DNA of 64,000 nucleotides. It comes from Sphingomonas nostoxanthinifaciens. Lineage in GTDB: Bacteria; Pseudomonadota; Alphaproteobacteria; Sphingomonadales; Sphingomonadaceae. The DNA is taken from NCBI RefSeq assembly GCF_019930585.1, contig NZ_CP082839.1:3794001-3858000 (forward strand). The letters run 5' to 3'. Both the position numbers and the translations under genes were made by a program. The notes beneath the pieces were generated by a model, which worked only from the letters and a program-made list of their open reading frames with translations, made no database searches and was not told the origin of the DNA. Numbering within the stretch: the stretch's first letter is position 1; the number at the start of each line of letters is the position of its first letter. Shown here piece after piece: positions 1 through 10,400 of this stretch.

Positions 1-241
1 GCACCTCGAACACGCCGGGATTGTTCTGATAGGTCACCTCGTTCGTCAGCGACGGCGCCAGCGACGAGACGGGCACGATCCCCAGCGGCGCGATGTCGCG
101 CGGATTGTTCGTCTGCGCGGCCGTCATCACACGCTGGAGTTTCGAGACGGTCGCCATACGCTGCTGGTCGACAGACGGGAGCGTCGGCCCCGTGCTGAGA
201 CTGGTGCCAAACAGGTAACGACGCGCGGCGTGGCTGGTCAT
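1..241 (-). CDS. Partial phage structural-region protein, 3' end outside window
   Basis: An open frame of 80 codons starts at ATG 241 and runs off the left edge without a stop, so only the N-terminus is seen (begins MTSHAARRYLFG). An AAAGGA ribosome site lies just upstream of the start. It is co-directional with the tail genes to its right and follows the DUF4376-like gene. I do not recognise a family. The visible part is soluble, with no signal peptide or membrane segment. From its place after the tail-tip genes it could be a further tail-fibre or virion protein, but that is inference from position only. Confidence 0.6.
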   Translation of the reverse strand, partial: MTSHAARRYLFGTSLSTGPTLPSVDQQRMATVSKLQRVMTAAQTNNPRDIAPLGIVPVSSLAPSLTNEVTYQNNPGVFEV

Positions 242-286
242 TGTCGTCCTTTCGGAAGAAGAAGTGCCGGCGGACCGGCGGGCGGA

Positions 287-868
287 TCAGACTGGATAGC
301 CGGTGGTTACGTCGATGCTGGCGAGCACGGCCTCGTCGGCCGCGGCCTCGATCTGCTCGCGTTTCGCGGTGCCCGCCTTCTGGCAGGCGTCGAGATATTG
401 GGTGACCGCCATGCCCATCGCGATCATGGCGGCGGCATCGTGAGTGACGACGCTGTTGTCGGCCATGGTCCAGTCGATCGAGAAGGCTTGGCCTGCGCTC
501 TTGGCGATCAACGCGGCGAGCGCAGCGCCGCTGATCTTGCGCTGGCTATCCGCGTCGGTGTCGACCCGACCGAGCGGCGTCAGGCATCCGCCGGTCTGGC
601 GCGCATTGCGGTAGGCGAGCGCATCGGCCCACGCGGCAACGCGCGCGACGTCGAGCGCCACCGCCGCAGGCAGCGCGAACGGCACCTCCGTCCGCACGCC
701 GGCCACCATAGCCAGGCACGTCGTCATCGCGTCGCCTTCGATCGCCACCCATTCGGTATTGGGAGCGGCCGGCGGCAGATGGGCCGCATTGACGACGACC
801 GTGCTTCGGACCGTGATTAAAAGTGCGCTGTCCCACAGGACATAATTGAGCTGCGCCGGCTGGGCCAT
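287..868 (-). CDS. DUF4376-like phage tail-associated protein
   Basis: 193 residues. The C-terminal half (about residues 85-185) has the pattern of DUF4376 proteins, a domain common in phage tail-fibre and tail-assembly proteins: a segment around SIDWTMADNSVVTHDAAAM followed by an alanine-rich helical stretch with a conserved dipeptide-rich tail. The gene starts 8 bp after the stop of the large tail-tip protein, so the two are probably translated from one late message. Role in the virion is unknown; a fibre-tip accessory or assembly protein is the likely job. No signal peptide or membrane segment is present. Confidence 0.6.
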   Translation of the reverse strand: MAQPAQLNYVLWDSALLITVRSTVVVNAAHLPPAAPNTEWVAIEGDAMTTCLAMVAGVRTEVPFALPAAVALDVARVAAWADALAYRNARQTGGCLTPLGRVDTDADSQRKISGAALAALIAKSAGQAFSIDWTMADNSVVTHDAAAMIAMGMAVTQYLDACQKAGTAKREQIEAAADEAVLASIDVTTGYPV

Positions 869-875
869 GATGCAC

Positions 876-3800
876 CTATTTCAGGGTGATGAAGCGCGCG
901 CGGTAGCTCATGCCGAACACGTTGATCGGCATGTTCTGGCCATGGCTGTCGTGGCCATTCTCGTTGCTGACGTTGCGCAGGATGACGCCGATGATGACGT
1001 TGTCCCCGAAATAGTATTTGGGACTGTTGACGTTGAACGTGCCGGTTCCCCAACTGACGGTCGAGACGACGCCGGTCCCCGGATAGTCGGTGCTGCCGAA
1101 CGCGTTCCAGCTAGCACCGCCGTTATTCGACCAGACGAACGTCGCCTGCAGGTACGACGAGAAGGTGACGAAGTCCGGGCTTCCCGTCGAGCCCGTCGGG
1201 CCGCTGTACTGCCAAGCGCCGTCGACGATCACCATCTGAGCGCCGTTGAAGTTGCCGGCGCCGCTGATCGCGACGACGCCGGTCTGTTCGCCGTTGTTGA
1301 GGGTCTGGCTCAACCCCTGATTGCCGACCAGATCGAAGCTGAAGGTGCCGTTGACGATCGCCGCCAGATCGACACCCTGATCGGTAACAAACGCCTTGGC
1401 CCGGACCGTGCCGGTCCCCAACACGTCGCCGTCGAGCACGATCGTGCCCGCGCGGATCCGGAACAGCGTGCCCGCCAGCGAGTCCGAGACCAGATCGAGG
1501 AGCGCTTCGCCCGCGCTCGAATAGGCGCCGACGCGGAAGTAAGCCGTGGTGCGGCCGTCGAGCGTGGCCAGCACTCCTTGCGCCGTGGTCAGGCGCGCAT
1601 TGACATCGACCTGGTCGTTGTCGCGACGGTAGGCGGTCGGGCGCGTACCCGGCTGGAACTGGATGCGCGAGACGTCGAAATAATCGCCCGTGTATAAAAG
1701 GATGCGGGCGTGGGTCGCATTCGCCGGGCTATGACCGGCATAGACCTCCATCCGGCCGCTCCAGGCGTCCTGCGGTGTGCCGTAAAGCACCTGCCCGACG
1801 CCATCGCCAAGGAAGCCGCCGCCGTTGACCAGGTCCCACCATTGGACACGAACGTAGGAGTTTTGGGGGTTTCCGACCTGACGGCTATTGCCTTCGAAGC
1901 TCAGCGCGTAATCGGTATTTCCGTAGATCGGAATGTCCTGGAACAGCGGATTGCCGTTACCCGGCGCGTGGGCGACGAACGGCCCGACATTAGGGTCGAC
2001 GTAAGTGGCCCAGTTACCGCCGTTGATATTCCAGTTGGCCAAGCCATTCGAAAAGTCCGAGTTTTTGACCATGTTCCAGGTCGAACCGGCCCGGAACTTG
2101 GCCTCCAGGGTGCTTGTGCGGCTGACCACCGCGCCCAGCGGACCGGCGCCGGTGCTGACCTGATCCAGCAGGCTCGCGTTGACATCGGCGATCGACGCCT
2201 TGCCGTTGATGGCGGTCAACAGTGGCGTGCTGACCGTACCCGAGAACTTGGAGTTGAAGTCCTGTTGCGCGGCGGTCAGGGCATTGCCGGCCGCGTCGGT
2301 CGCGACCTGCTGGGCGTATGAAATATCGGCCTTCGCCCCCAGCCCCGACAGCGCCGCGCCGGCGTCGATCTCCGGCTGCGTCGCCTTGCGGAAGACAACG
2401 CTGTCGAATGAGATGGACTTGGCGTCGCGGTGCACAGTCACGCCGCTGGGTTGCAGTCCCTCAAACCCTTCCCAGTTCGCCATAGCGTACAGGACGAAGC
2501 TGCGCACGTTGCCGTCGATCGGGGTGGTGAACAGCTTCGACCAGGTGCGCTGGTACGTGCCACCGCCGCCGTCGACATTGCTCAGCCAGCCCGAGTTGTC
2601 CTTCTCCCCGCCACAGTTGATCCGTGCCTCGCCCATGTATTGGCCCGAGGGGTTGAGCCAGTTCAGCAGGAGCCCGGCGCCGTTCCAATTCGTGGCGCGG
2701 CCGGTGACCTCGATCACGTAGGCGCCGAACGTCGTTGTAACGAACTGCAGAATACCAGCATTCTGGTTGGCGATGGGATCGAAGGCGGCCGCGTAGGGGC
2801 GCCCCTGCTGGCCAGTGTCGCGGCGAATGCCGGCCGACGCATCCCACCACGCCCATCCGGCGGGCGGCTGGGTCGCATCGTCCCATTTGACGAAGAACGG
2901 GTTCTGGTCGAGCGCTCCGGCGCTCGTCTGCGAAGACAGGTTGGCATAGTACGCCGCGGCGCCAGCCTGGTCGGTCGCGGTTTGCGCATAGCCCTGCGCA
3001 TGACCGGCCTGCGTCGCAGCGTCGCCCGATGCACCGACAGCCGTATCGCGCGCTGCCTCGGCAGCCTTCCTCGCGTTATCAGCGGCGGTCGCAGAGGTCG
3101 TAGCCGCAACGGTCGTCCCATAGGTTGCGACCAGCGACGCCACGCCGTCTTCCGCCGCTTTGATCCCCGCGATCGCGTCGGCCACTTTCTGGCCGGCGTC
3201 GCCCCACGGGCTGGTCGGATCGGCGGTATTGGTGGCGTTGTCCTCGGGCCGCTTTCCGTTGTCGTCACGGGTCGCACTCCACGAAGCGCTGACACCGGGG
3301 ATGAGCAGCTGTGTCCGGTCCACCGTCTGCAGGGCGGGCTGCGGCGGCGGCGTGGTCGTCTTGCCGAGCGAAAATGGATGCTTCTCGGCCGTTTCGGACC
3401 GCATCGTCAGCGTCACCGCGCCCGTCGTCGGCTCGAGCTGGCGCTTGCGCACCACCACCAGCTGGCTTTCCATCCCCAACGTCGGCGACTGGATCGTGAG
3501 CGCGTCGCCGCCCTTATAGCCGATCCATCGGATCTTGAGCGGGACCACGATGCCGTCGATCTCGCGGCTATTGCAGATGGCGTAGGTGGCAAGCTCGGCC
3601 ACCTGGTTCGCGCTCTGAACAAGCTCCCACGTCATCGCCTTCGTGCGGGGCCGCGTGTCGGCCGCGACATAAGAGTCGACCTGAACCTTGGCGCAAGGCA
3701 CCAGCTGCCAATCGTGATCTTCCAGTCGGCAGGTCGGGATCACGCCATTGATGCGGTCCCGCATCCGAGCGCCGCCGGGCACCGTGCAGGCTCCGATGAT

Positions 3801-4904
3801 GTCGTCGTCGGTGATCGTCGCAAGGCTGGTGCGCGGCGCATCGACCGTGCAGCTGAGCATCCCGCCCAGCTGCAGCGGCTCGGCCGAGCCCGCCGCCAGC
3901 ATCTTCTTGATGACGTCCCACTTGCCGTCGGTCGAGTAGACGACGCCGCCGACCTCCCAGCCATTCACATCATGGACGTTGGCGGCCTGCACGAAGGCCG
4001 GCACGTCGATCGCGGCGAGTGCCATGCCCATCCCGAGGATGCGCTTGCCGTTGTCCCAGCGGCCCAGCGCCCAGGTCAGAGCATGCAGCGCGGGGCAGCG
4101 CGACCAGACGTAGGTGCTCTCGTCCAGCGCGCGGCACGTGCCCGAGCCGCCGGGATAGGTGCTATCCTGCCGGGGATCGTAGACCGTGTTCCACTCGTCG
4201 ATCCGCCGCGGCTGCGGCACGACCGCACCGGGGTACGCTTTGCCGCTCTCGTCGAACTTCAGCGTCCACGCGAAGTCGGAATAGCCCGACATCTTGGAGC
4301 TGGCCGACCATCCGGCGGGGTAAGGGTAAAAGCCGGTAGCCTTGACCGCTTCCGTCTGCGTGCCGTCCTGCCAGCGCAGCCACATCCAGCCGGTGTTGTG
4401 GCCATCGTTATAGCCGCCCTGCGCGACATCGTTGCCGACGTCGCCGCCGAACGTGACCGGGTTGCCTTCCACCTGGAACACGGCGTTGCTGTCGTTCTTC
4501 GATCGACCCCACGACCAAATGCCGAAGAAGGTCTGGAAGGCGTTCTGCGGCTGCGAATTGGACCAGTCGAACGTCTGGCGATGGACGATGAAGCCCGAGA
4601 TGGCGGTGCGACCGACAGCGTAGGGGATGCCCTGATCGATCGCAGCGGTGAATTTGGTCTGATTGCCCGAGATGGTAGTGGGCGGCGTCTTGGTGAGCAG
4701 CGAACTGCCGACGCTTAGCACGGCGGCGCCAATGCCCGCGAGAGTGCCGATGGTCGAAAGAGTGCCGGCCGTGACGCCCAAGACCGTGGCCGAAGAGCCG
4801 ATCCCGACCCCAATAAGCCCCGCGCTTGCAGCGGCACCGACACCGGTCGCGACAAGCGCCACCGCGCCCACCACGAGCGCGGCGGTTTTCAAAGCTTTGG
4901 CCAT
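876..4904 (-). CDS. Phage tail-tip / host-specificity protein, gpJ-like
   Basis: 1,342 residues, the longest gene of the prophage. The first 70 residues are a long Ala/Gly/Val-rich hydrophobic stretch (MAKALKTAALVVGAVALV...), typical of central tail-tip proteins of siphoviruses. Residues about 75-510 resemble the baseplate-hub part (many Trp, Cys and beta-rich segments). About 545-660 is an alanine-rich, coiled-coil-like linker. Two beta-rich modules follow, one near residue 945 (NSDFSNGLANW) looking like a carbohydrate-binding or galactose-binding fold, and the last 150 residues are probably the receptor-binding tip. It lies at the end of the tail operon, as gpJ does in lambda. The adhesive role is inferred from order, size and architecture. 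Confidence 0.75.
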   Translation of the reverse strand: MAKALKTAALVVGAVALVATGVGAAASAGLIGVGIGSSATVLGVTAGTLSTIGTLAGIGAAVLSVGSSLLTKTPPTTISGNQTKFTAAIDQGIPYAVGRTAISGFIVHRQTFDWSNSQPQNAFQTFFGIWSWGRSKNDSNAVFQVEGNPVTFGGDVGNDVAQGGYNDGHNTGWMWLRWQDGTQTEAVKATGFYPYPAGWSASSKMSGYSDFAWTLKFDESGKAYPGAVVPQPRRIDEWNTVYDPRQDSTYPGGSGTCRALDESTYVWSRCPALHALTWALGRWDNGKRILGMGMALAAIDVPAFVQAANVHDVNGWEVGGVVYSTDGKWDVIKKMLAAGSAEPLQLGGMLSCTVDAPRTSLATITDDDIIGACTVPGGARMRDRINGVIPTCRLEDHDWQLVPCAKVQVDSYVAADTRPRTKAMTWELVQSANQVAELATYAICNSREIDGIVVPLKIRWIGYKGGDALTIQSPTLGMESQLVVVRKRQLEPTTGAVTLTMRSETAEKHPFSLGKTTTPPPQPALQTVDRTQLLIPGVSASWSATRDDNGKRPEDNATNTADPTSPWGDAGQKVADAIAGIKAAEDGVASLVATYGTTVAATTSATAADNARKAAEAARDTAVGASGDAATQAGHAQGYAQTATDQAGAAAYYANLSSQTSAGALDQNPFFVKWDDATQPPAGWAWWDASAGIRRDTGQQGRPYAAAFDPIANQNAGILQFVTTTFGAYVIEVTGRATNWNGAGLLLNWLNPSGQYMGEARINCGGEKDNSGWLSNVDGGGGTYQRTWSKLFTTPIDGNVRSFVLYAMANWEGFEGLQPSGVTVHRDAKSISFDSVVFRKATQPEIDAGAALSGLGAKADISYAQQVATDAAGNALTAAQQDFNSKFSGTVSTPLLTAINGKASIADVNASLLDQVSTGAGPLGAVVSRTSTLEAKFRAGSTWNMVKNSDFSNGLANWNINGGNWATYVDPNVGPFVAHAPGNGNPLFQDIPIYGNTDYALSFEGNSRQVGNPQNSYVRVQWWDLVNGGGFLGDGVGQVLYGTPQDAWSGRMEVYAGHSPANATHARILLYTGDYFDVSRIQFQPGTRPTAYRRDNDQVDVNARLTTAQGVLATLDGRTTAYFRVGAYSSAGEALLDLVSDSLAGTLFRIRAGTIVLDGDVLGTGTVRAKAFVTDQGVDLAAIVNGTFSFDLVGNQGLSQTLNNGEQTGVVAISGAGNFNGAQMVIVDGAWQYSGPTGSTGSPDFVTFSSYLQATFVWSNNGGASWNAFGSTDYPGTGVVSTVSWGTGTFNVNSPKYYFGDNVIIGVILRNVSNENGHDSHGQNMPINVFGMSYRARFITLK

Positions 4905-4943
4905 AAGGCATTACCGCCTTTCGGTGGCGAGGAAGAATTTTCG

Positions 4944-5264
4944 ATGATTGTAATGTTTATCGCTGCAGTCGCAGGCGGACCCATCTCGAAATTTGACGAT
5001 CGGCCGCCAACGGCTAGCTATATCTCGACACGAAGTTCATCTGAGATTGAGCGATGCCTGATCGATCTGCGAGGATATCAACCGCCGATGATTTATCGGC
5101 AAGCAGATCGGCCTAAGTCTCAAATGTTTGTGTGGATGGGCGGACTAGGAAACGGCCAAACTGCCGCTCGCGTCGATGTTCAAGAATTGGAGAGCGGAAC
5201 CGCAATTAAAGCGTGGATTCCGGAAAGCGTAATATTGGGCTGCGCGCCGCGTCCTGACCGCTGA
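4944..5264 (+). CDS. Hypothetical small protein on the opposite strand (possible moron)
   Basis: 106 residues on the plus strand inside the otherwise minus-strand tail operon. AGGA lies about 10 bp before ATG 4944. The N-terminus (MIVMFIAAVAGGPIS) is hydrophobic and could be a signal or anchor; the rest is soluble with two cysteines. Base composition is visibly lower in GC than the tail genes. Its stop (5262-5264) abuts the stop of the convergent membrane-protein gene with no base between them. Orientation and composition suggest a moron, a cargo gene expressed from the prophage, but no function can be assigned. Confidence 0.5.
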   Translation: MIVMFIAAVAGGPISKFDDRPPTASYISTRSSSEIERCLIDLRGYQPPMIYRQADRPKSQMFVWMGGLGNGQTAARVDVQELESGTAIKAWIPESVILGCAPRPDR

Positions 5265-5768
5265 TCATACGAGCACGCCAGCCAATGCAAAAACCGAGCC
5301 CAAGGCGAAAGAAATGACCGACACGAGCGCCAACCCGAGCCCGCAAAAATAATAGCCAAAGCCTTGGCCGATTAATTTGAACTCTTTCGCTTGATCAAGG
5401 ATCGGTTGGTCGATGAGGGCTGCTGACCGGAGCCGCTCCAACTCCGCCATCGACGTGTTGTAAAACCGGTCCTGCGACATGAACGCCAGCACGTAGGCGA
5501 TCAGGTCGACTGTAAAGCCGATCACGAACAAGCAGAACGCAACCCGCAGATTGTGGAAGTCGAAACGCACTGTCGGAGCGCGCGACAGGACATTGCCCAC
5601 GAACGTGAACAGCGCGACCATCGCGCCGCCGTTGGCTATCAGGAGCGCTTTCAGCGCCTCCTGCGCCAATGCGAGCTGGTTCTTAACTCGGTCGGCCGCG
5701 TCAGCGGTGGCCGCCGACATCTGACTATCAATAACCGCGCGCCAGCGCTCTTTCGGATCATCGCTCAT
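5265..5768 (-). CDS. Phage-encoded membrane protein with three hydrophobic segments
   Basis: 167 residues from ATG 5768, which overlaps the stop of the preceding gene as ATGA and therefore decides the start over an in-frame ATG 18 bp upstream. The N-terminal 40 residues are charged and soluble; three membrane segments follow at roughly residues 42-63, 75-98 and 130-165. Topology and size could fit a holin-like or superinfection-related membrane protein, but nothing specific is recognised. It sits between the DUF6950 protein and the tail-tip gene, an unusual place for a holin in this type of phage. Confidence 0.6.
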   Translation of the reverse strand: MSDDPKERWRAVIDSQMSAATADAADRVKNQLALAQEALKALLIANGGAMVALFTFVGNVLSRAPTVRFDFHNLRVAFCLFVIGFTVDLIAYVLAFMSQDRFYNTSMAELERLRSAALIDQPILDQAKEFKLIGQGFGYYFCGLGLALVSVISFALGSVFALAGVLV

Positions 5769-6208
5769 CGTGGATCGATCCTCCATGCCGCTTCGAACTG
5801 CAGCGGTTCCAACACCGCAACACCCTCGTGATCGTCGACGAATCCTAGCACGCGGCCATTCGATAGCGCGACCGTGAGGCAGCCGAGCGGGCTCGCGCTC
5901 GTCAGTTCGACGATATCGCCTGGCAGGGCCGCCGCCGGCGCGATGCGAGGGACGCCGAGCAGATCGACCGCATCGCCCAGCTTATGCACCCCGAGCCGGC
6001 GCAGCGCGCGCAGGGCGCCCATCTCAGTCGAAAAAGGTCCGGCCTTCGCGAGCGGTGGCGTATAGCCCATGCGGCGCAGGTGCTCGGCCACCATGCGTGC
6101 GCAGTGGCTTTTCGCTTTCCAGTCGAACGGTCGGCCCTTCCAGGCGTCCAGAAGCTGCTGGGCTGCCGCCACCCGGATTTCGAGCGGGGTGGGCGGGCGC
6201 GCGATCAC
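5765..6208 (-). CDS. DUF6950 family tail protein (NlpC/P60-like)
   Basis: 147 residues. The segment around residues 28-50 (FDWKAKSHCARMVAEHLR) has the conserved Cys-containing helix of DUF6950 proteins, which sit at the NlpC/P60 (gpK) position in many alphaproteobacterial siphoviruses and are thought to be related to that fold. The start codon is GTG and overlaps the stop of the upstream gene as GTGA; its own stop overlaps the next start as ATGA, so translation is coupled. A role in tail-tip assembly or local peptidoglycan cleavage is inferred from position; only the Cys of a possible Cys-His pair is obvious. Confidence 0.65.
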   Translation of the reverse strand: MIARPPTPLEIRVAAAQQLLDAWKGRPFDWKAKSHCARMVAEHLRRMGYTPPLAKAGPFSTEMGALRALRRLGVHKLGDAVDLLGVPRIAPAAALPGDIVELTSASPLGCLTVALSNGRVLGFVDDHEGVAVLEPLQFEAAWRIDPR

Positions 6209-6846
6209 CGATCGAACCCCCCGTCGACGCCTGCATAGCCGTAGCCGGTGACGACCGCGCCGGCTGGCGGCGTCGCCAAGCCCCAGTAGATATCGCGCTC
6301 GTTGCCGGTGACGTTGGCAAAGCCGGTTTCGCCGGGGTGGATGCTCTGGTGGAATGCGTCGGACAGGCGCGCACCCTCATCGTCCTCGAGCAGACGCTCG
6401 AACATCGACACGCACTGGATGTCGACCTCGCGCTTTTGCCGATCCGGCATCAGCGTGCCGACGTCCCACAGGAAGCTCTGGTAGAGATAGGGATCGGGGA
6501 TCAGCAGCCCGGTGAAGGGCGAAAATGCGGCGAGGTACACGTAGACCGGCGCTTCCTGATATGTCGGCGAACAGAGTTGGGCGGCCGTGCTGTTGCTCGG
6601 CGGGTACATCGAGAAGCTCCAGTCGGGCGCCTCATCCCCCGCGCCATCCTCGAACGAGTCCATCGCGGCGATCGTGCCGAAGATGGGATCGACGTCGGAA
6701 TACACGTCGGACCCCCACGAGATCGCGCCTGCGCCGCCCACGAGCAGCCGCATGGTATGACCGGGCAGTTCGGCGCGGATCAGCATGGCGATCAGCGCGC
6801 GCTCCTGCGTCAGCGCATTATCGAGGCCGGGGGAGAGTGCGCTCAT
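6205..6846 (-). CDS. Phage minor tail / baseplate hub protein
   Basis: 213 residues, beta-rich, no signal or membrane segment. It lies between the distal-tail-like protein and the DUF6950 protein, the place occupied by the hub protein gpL in lambda-like tail modules. The C-terminal stretch (IHPGETGFANVTGNERDIYWG) has the look of hub proteins that end with a note of element size and geometry, but Cys ligands of a gpL-type iron-sulfur cluster are not evident; only three cysteines are scattered. ATGA overlap with the upstream gene and GTGA with the downstream one. Function rests on synteny. Confidence 0.55.
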   Translation of the reverse strand: MSALSPGLDNALTQERALIAMLIRAELPGHTMRLLVGGAGAISWGSDVYSDVDPIFGTIAAMDSFEDGAGDEAPDWSFSMYPPSNSTAAQLCSPTYQEAPVYVYLAAFSPFTGLLIPDPYLYQSFLWDVGTLMPDRQKREVDIQCVSMFERLLEDDEGARLSDAFHQSIHPGETGFANVTGNERDIYWGLATPPAGAVVTGYGYAGVDGGFDR

Positions 6847-7445
6847 TTGCGTTCCGTGATCGTGAACTGAAGACCGCGGGTGCCGGCACGCTCGAGCGTC
6901 CAGCCGTTTTCGTTGCCGCTGAGCTGGCCGACGATCACCGGAGCGGCAAAATTGAGCGCGATGCCATCGGAGGGTGATGTGCGAAGCATCGGATAGAGCG
7001 GCACCACCGCTTTCCCCGCGCTGTCCGCGACGACGTCGGCCGTCGACATTTCCAGATATGGCCGGCCACCGGCGTCCACAAAGCTGAAAAACTGACCTTC
7101 GCGGACGTGATAGCCTGCTGAGAAACCGCGAATGGCGAGCGCGAGGCCGCCCTGTCCGGGGCCGTCAACAACCGGGGCGCCGGGCACGCCAATATTGAGC
7201 CCCATCTGTGGGAAGGCCAGCTGCACGTCCTGGTTGATCGCCTGCAGCAGCCGCGCGACCCAGATGCGGCCGTCAGGCTCCGGCTTCAGCCGCGGAAGCA
7301 CAACATCCATGCTGAACCGATTGCCGAACCGATCGAGCCGCGTCGTCGTGCCGCCGGCGATGGGTTGCTGCCACATTCCATAGTCGATCGGCTTCGGATT
7401 GGCCGACTGGGGCAGCGGAGACGAAGGCAGGAGGATAAAAGCCAT
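6843..7445 (-). CDS. Distal-tail-like (Dit/gpM position) phage protein
   Basis: 200 residues. The N-terminus (MAFILLPSSPLPQSANPKPIDYG) followed by a beta-rich body that mentions a large RFGNRFSMDVVLP segment is characteristic of proteins encoded directly after the tape measure in alphaproteobacterial siphoviruses, which correspond to distal tail proteins linking the tube to the tip. It starts 2 bp after the tape-measure stop and overlaps the next gene by ATGA. No catalytic motif is seen. Assignment comes from position, size and predicted beta content. Confidence 0.6.
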   Translation of the reverse strand: MAFILLPSSPLPQSANPKPIDYGMWQQPIAGGTTTRLDRFGNRFSMDVVLPRLKPEPDGRIWVARLLQAINQDVQLAFPQMGLNIGVPGAPVVDGPGQGGLALAIRGFSAGYHVREGQFFSFVDAGGRPYLEMSTADVVADSAGKAVVPLYPMLRTSPSDGIALNFAAPVIVGQLSGNENGWTLERAGTRGLQFTITERK

Positions 7446-7447
7446 GT

Positions 7448-10400
7448 TCAGCGCCGGATCTGGCGCGCGGCACGCCGGACATCGTTGGCGCGCGCCATCT
7501 GGGCACCTCCGTAGGCGCCCCGCGTCGATGCCTCCTCGACGCCAGCGCGAACCCAGCCGCGAACCGTATCGGCCAGGACGGCGTCTTGCGCGTAAACGTG
7601 AATGTGCGTGTCTCCGCCATTGCCGTTCGCGGCCAGCATCTGGCGCGTCTGCGGCGCGGGAGTCACGCTCGCGCCTTTCGGCAGGTTGATGAGCTCCGGA
7701 CCGTTCTCCGCCACCCAGGCCAGCCCGCCGGGCGCATCGTCGGTGCCTGTAGCAAAGCCGGGGATGCTGAGCGATGTCGTGTCGATATCGCCGAGGCTGA
7801 GCCCGGTGCCGCTGAAGTCGCCGGCGCCGCCCGACTTGCCGAGCAGGCTGAACACCGATCCCAGCGTCGGCAGATTGCTGTTGCCGTTGATCAGGTTCTT
7901 GAGCGGATTGAGCGCGGCGAGCTTGATGAACTCTTGCTCCAGATCCTGAGCGATGTTCTTGCCGGAGGCGAGGTCGTCGATGAACGTGGAGGTGAAGTCG
8001 CGCACCTCTTGCATCGCGTTCGAGAGCCGCGTCACCGCGGCCGTCATGTCATCCTGCGCGGCCACACCAGCGAGGATCGCCTTCGCGTCGTCGCTGTTGA
8101 GGTCGATCCCCTTGCCCTGCAGGTCGACCGTTTTCTTGACGAGGTCGAGATACTTCTGGCGCTGGTCGGTGCCCATCGTAACGCTGGCGAGATCGGCCTG
8201 CGAAAGGGTGAGCGCGTCCTTCTGGCTGTTTAGTTCGTCCGACGCGTACTTTTTCCGGTCGGTCGCCAGCTTCTGCTCCGCCTCGCGCACCTTGGCGGCG
8301 GCCACATCACCGGCGCTGGCGCCATATTTGTCGCTGTCGCGCTGCGCTGCGCGGCGCGCGATCTCGATCTGGCCGGCGCCGGTCCGATCGCCGGCGAACT
8401 CCGCCTGATCCTGCAGCCCGGAGATGCTGTTATTTGTGGCGTCGATCGCGGTCAGCGCGGCCGTCCGCTTCTCTTCCTCGTGGGCAGCCGCGAGCGCCGC
8501 CCGATAGGCCGTGATGATGTCCGTCAGCTTCTTGAGCGCATCGCCATGGGCGATCGTCCGCAGGGTCAGCAGCGGACGGAGCGCAGCCTCGTCGGACAGC
8601 GCATGACCGAGATCGGCCATCGCAAGCGTGCCGGCAGCGACGTTGTCGTTCGCCGCCTTCCGGGCGGTGAGCTCGTCACGCAGGAATGACACGGATTTCG
8701 CGCCGTTGGCGATGCCCTCGGCGACGTTCAGCGCGAGCTGCCGGCGGATCTCCGCCTCGACGTCGATCCCCTTCTTGGTGGCGTCGGTCAGGGCCTTGCG
8801 GCGCGCCTCCGCTTCGATCGCCGCGGCACCCCCCTTCAGATAGGCGTCGGCGAGGGCGAGCGTGGCCGCGATGTTCGCATCCATCGACGCGGCGTCGCGC
8901 GCCATCGTGTCGGCATGCTTCTCGCCAGCCTTGCTCGCGGTCGCCAAGGCAGCAGCGCCCTTGGAGTGCGCGTCAGCCTCGGCCTGTGCGGCGGTGATGA
9001 CCTTGCCGGCGTTTTCGACCCGCTCCTTCTGAACGGCGAGCGCGGCCTTCTGCGCAGGCGTTCGGGCGGCCGCGATCTGGGCATCGAGGCCGTCCAGCTG
9101 CCGCTGCTTCTCGGCAGGCGACAAATAGGACTGGATCGCGCGGGTATAGGCATCCTGCGTTTCGCGGGCGCCCTTGAGCTGATCAGCCGATAGGCCGGCT
9201 GCCGAACCGTTGTCGACCAGCAGCTTGTTCACCGCGGCGAGGTTGGTTCGCAGTTCGCCCAGCTTATCGTCGCCGGTGAAGCTGTCGACCAGCTTCAAGC
9301 CGGGCGCCGCCTCCGATCGCGCCCGTGCGCTGTTCTGGCGCTGTTGTGAGGCGGCAAGCTGCTGCTGGAGCGCCGCGATCTGACGGTCATAATCCGACGT
9401 GTCGGCCATGCCGTAGCTGTCGCGCATCGCGCGAGCGCGCTGCGCCTGGAGGTTGGCCAGCCGCTCGACGGCGGAGCCGCCGGACAGCGCCTGCTCGATC
9501 GCCTTGCCCAGCCAGGTCGAGGCTTCGGACGCGAAGGTGGTAACGTTTCGCCACGCCCACGCCATGCCATTGATGTTGGTCGACGCCTTGCCCGCCGCGT
9601 CTTGGAGCGATTTCAGCAGCACGATCTGCGCGTCGGTCTCGCGGCCGGACTCCACCAGCGATTGGACATAGGCGACGGTGCTGGCGTCGAGCGCGCCGAT
9701 CTTGGTCGCAAGCTCCTCGGCACCCTTGGCGGGGTTGGCGAACGCCGCCGCCAATTCCTTCGCCGCCTCCTTGGCATCTTCGCCGGTCGCGGCCGCATAA
9801 TCCTTCACCAGCGCGATCAGGCCAGGCAGGACCTGGGTGCCGATGCGGCCGGTCTGGACGAATGCCGTCTCGAACTCGCGCGCCGTGCCGACGGTGATAT
9901 CGCCGGCGCTCGCCGCTGCCTCGGCGATCTGCTCCATCTGATCCTTGGTGACGCCCGCAACCGCGCCGACGCCCGACGATAGGGATGCGAACTTATTCAT
10001 GGCGTCGTCGTAGGACAGCCACGCCGCTGCGCCGGCGATCAAGGCGACCGTGCCTGCGGCAATGCCGATCGTCGTCGGGGTGATAATGGCCGAGACCTTC
10101 TCGAGCGCGCCCGCGACACCTCCGTCATCGAATGCCGCAACCTCGCCGATCTTGTGCGCTTCCAGCGCGAAGGCGCGGATCGGCGACTGACCCGCGATGA
10201 GCGAGTCGGTGAACCGCATGACCGCAGACTGAGCGATCACCGTCTGCGTGCGATTGAGCCCCATCGCCGCAGTGTGGCCTTCGACGTCACGCTGCGCAGC
10301 GGCGAGCGCCTTGGATGATAGCTGAACTGCTGCGGCGTGCTCGAGCTCGTTGATCTTTCCCGAGGCGAGCAGCTTGGACGAAAGCGCGATCTCGTCGTCA

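Noticed and set aside
2430..4718. 762-residue plus-strand open frame opposite the tail-tip gene
   Set aside because: Arg/His/Gly-rich shadow, no start signal or domain.
5265..5768. Holin call for the three-segment membrane protein
   Set aside because: Size and topology allow it but there is no endolysin neighbour and its place within the tail-tip genes is atypical.
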